Shown: positions 5,645 through 6,507 of the stretch, piece by piece
How the letters are laid out: every line of letters starts with the position of its first letter
Numbering within the stretch: the stretch's first letter is position 1
Source of the DNA: Spirochaetales bacterium
GTDB lineage: Bacteria > Spirochaetota > Spirochaetia > DSM-27196 > SKKC01
Direction of reading: 5' to 3'
Assembly: GCA_007121695.1 (NCBI GenBank)
Contig: SKKC01000372.1
Coordinates: 1 to 6,507 of the forward strand
DNA: 6,507 bases
Position numbers and translations under genes: made by a program
Notes under the pieces: model-generated
Database searches by the model: none
What the model saw: only the letters and a program-made list of their open reading frames with translations
Told to the model about the DNA's origin: nothing

Positions 5645-6507
5645 TTAATTCCAGTCGTCGCGCAAGGTACGGGCTTCGGCGAGGTGATCGCGCTGCGCCT
5701 GACTCAGGGTGCCGCGTGACTCTAGCTCGCGTATGACCGACTGAATCATTGCGAGCGCCTCTTCGCGATCGGTCCCGGATCGAATGGCCGAGGCACCTTC
5801 GTAGGCAAATGCCCGCTCCAGCGGTGTCGAAGCCGACCGGAACGCAGACTGCTGCCTCGAGTGTTCCCGGTCCCTGCGGCGCGCATTCCAGTTGCGTTCC
5901 CAGAGGCTCTGTGCCAGTTCTATCTGATACTGATAGAAAATATCGTCGGCATCTCCTGCCTGATACGCGTCACGATTCAGATCGACCGCGCGGCGGCCGA
6001 GGCTGACGGCACGTTGATCGTCCCCGAACGAAATGATGCCGCCCGGCAGTTCGCGGTAGAGAATACCCAGCAGGTGATACGCTTCGGCAAGGTTCTCGTC
6101 TCTCGAAATTGCAGCCTGTGCGAAGTCCCGCACGCCTCCCGCCATGAACAGGCTGTTCAGCACACCGCGCACCTGCCCGCGCCGCCCCATGTTTGCCGCC
6201 ATCCAGAAATGGCCTTCTGCGAGACTCGGGTCTGCGTCTATCGCCTGCTGTGCGTACGCTTCACCCTGCTCCAGCCGCTCCACGAGCTCGCGGTCGGGTG
6301 TATTCCCTGCCGCGCGATCGCGGTCAACGAGGACGAGCACGAATCGCGCGCGACGCCAGTAGACTTCAGCCCGCTGTCGTGGCGTCTGCGCAGACGACTG
6401 TGCCTCGTCGAGCAGGCTTCGCAGATCGTCGTACCGCTCTTCGGTCGACGCTTCGTCTATGCGCTCGAGCAGACTGTCGAAGGCCAACAGCGGCGCCGCG
6501 GAAAGCA
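5645..6507 (-). CDS. Exported TPR-repeat protein (5' end beyond window)
   Basis: The minus-strand frame stays open to the right edge. A TTG at 6487 could be taken as a start, but the codons before it read LSAAPLLAFDS, which looks like the end of a signal peptide with cleavage near A-F. The true start is therefore probably just outside the window, and the visible 287 residues are nearly the whole protein. Numbered from that TTG, TPR-like helices occur at about 74-104 (EAYAQQAIDADPSLAEGHFW and onward) and 118-146 (DFAQAAISRDENLAEAYHLL then GILYRELPGG). A third, less regular unit lies at about 157-175 (ARRAVDLN-like). The LPGG turn and the helix pairing recall TPR proteins of the RMD1-like type, though this is only a resemblance. 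The C-terminal third is charged and helical. TPRs bind other proteins; the partner is not known. It is the first visible gene of a three-gene minus-strand cluster. Confidence 0.8.
   Translation of the reverse strand, partial: LSAAPLLAFDSLLERIDEASTEERYDDLRSLLDEAQSSAQTPRQRAEVYWRRARFVLVLVDRDRAAGNTPDRELVERLEQGEAYAQQAIDADPSLAEGHFWMAANMGRRGQVRGVLNSLFMAGGVRDFAQAAISRDENLAEAYHLLGILYRELPGGIISFGDDQRAVSLGRRAVDLNRDAYQAGDADDIFYQYQIELAQSLWERNWNARRRDREHSRQQSAFRSASTPLERAFAYEGASAIRSGTDREEALAMIQSVIRELESRGTLSQAQRDHLAEARTLRDDWN

Noticed and set aside
6485..6487. TTG as the start of the TPR protein
   Set aside because: In-frame codons before it read as the end of a signal peptide, so the gene most likely starts beyond the window.
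1..6507. Mobile element, CRISPR array, tRNA or rRNA
   Set aside because: No transposase, integrase, regularly spaced direct repeats, terminal inverted repeats or tRNA-like cloverleaf was seen on either strand, and nearly all sequence is taken up by coding genes.

Overview
The window looks like a piece of a spirochaete chromosome, moderately GC-rich, with tightly packed genes and little non-coding DNA. The main taxonomic clue is the 517-residue protein at 1490-3043. It has a cytidylyltransferase-like N-terminus, a degenerate radical-SAM core and a C-terminal SPASM module, an architecture I associate with the spirochaete-restricted 'spiro-SPASM' family. This assignment is inference from the protein read by eye; no search was run.

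Layout. Positions 3043 down to 1 (minus strand) hold three overlapping genes: the spiro-SPASM-like protein, a GT-A-type glycosyltransferase (559-1515) and an SpsF-like cytidylyltransferase that runs off the left edge (1-562). A 121-bp divergent gap (3044-3164) carries a short perfect inverted repeat next to a GTATAC element. On the plus strand follow xseA and xseB (3165-4630), the two subunits of exodeoxyribonuclease VII, joined by an ATGA stop/start overlap. xseB converges on a second minus-strand cluster, with a short GC-rich hairpin at the junction. Read in transcription order, that cluster is a TPR protein cut by the right edge (5645-6507), a 175-residue exported protein of unknown function (5089-5616) and a small DUF192 lipoprotein (4641-5102).

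How the genes fit together. Gene overlaps and spacing suggest three transcription units. The left cluster has the make-up of a sugar-activation and transfer pathway for a surface or flagellar glycan: a CMP-sugar synthase-like enzyme, a glycosyltransferase and an accessory protein. xseAB is housekeeping DNA repair. The right cluster encodes envelope or periplasmic proteins, each with an export signal or the end of one.

The most interesting item is the spiro-SPASM-like protein. All three cysteines of the CxxxCxxC radical-SAM motif are replaced (VxxxVxxNP), while the GEP motif and four C-terminal SPASM-type cysteines remain. Its N-terminus also appears to be a decayed relative of the cytidylyltransferase encoded two genes downstream. 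No mobile element, CRISPR array, tRNA or rRNA was seen.
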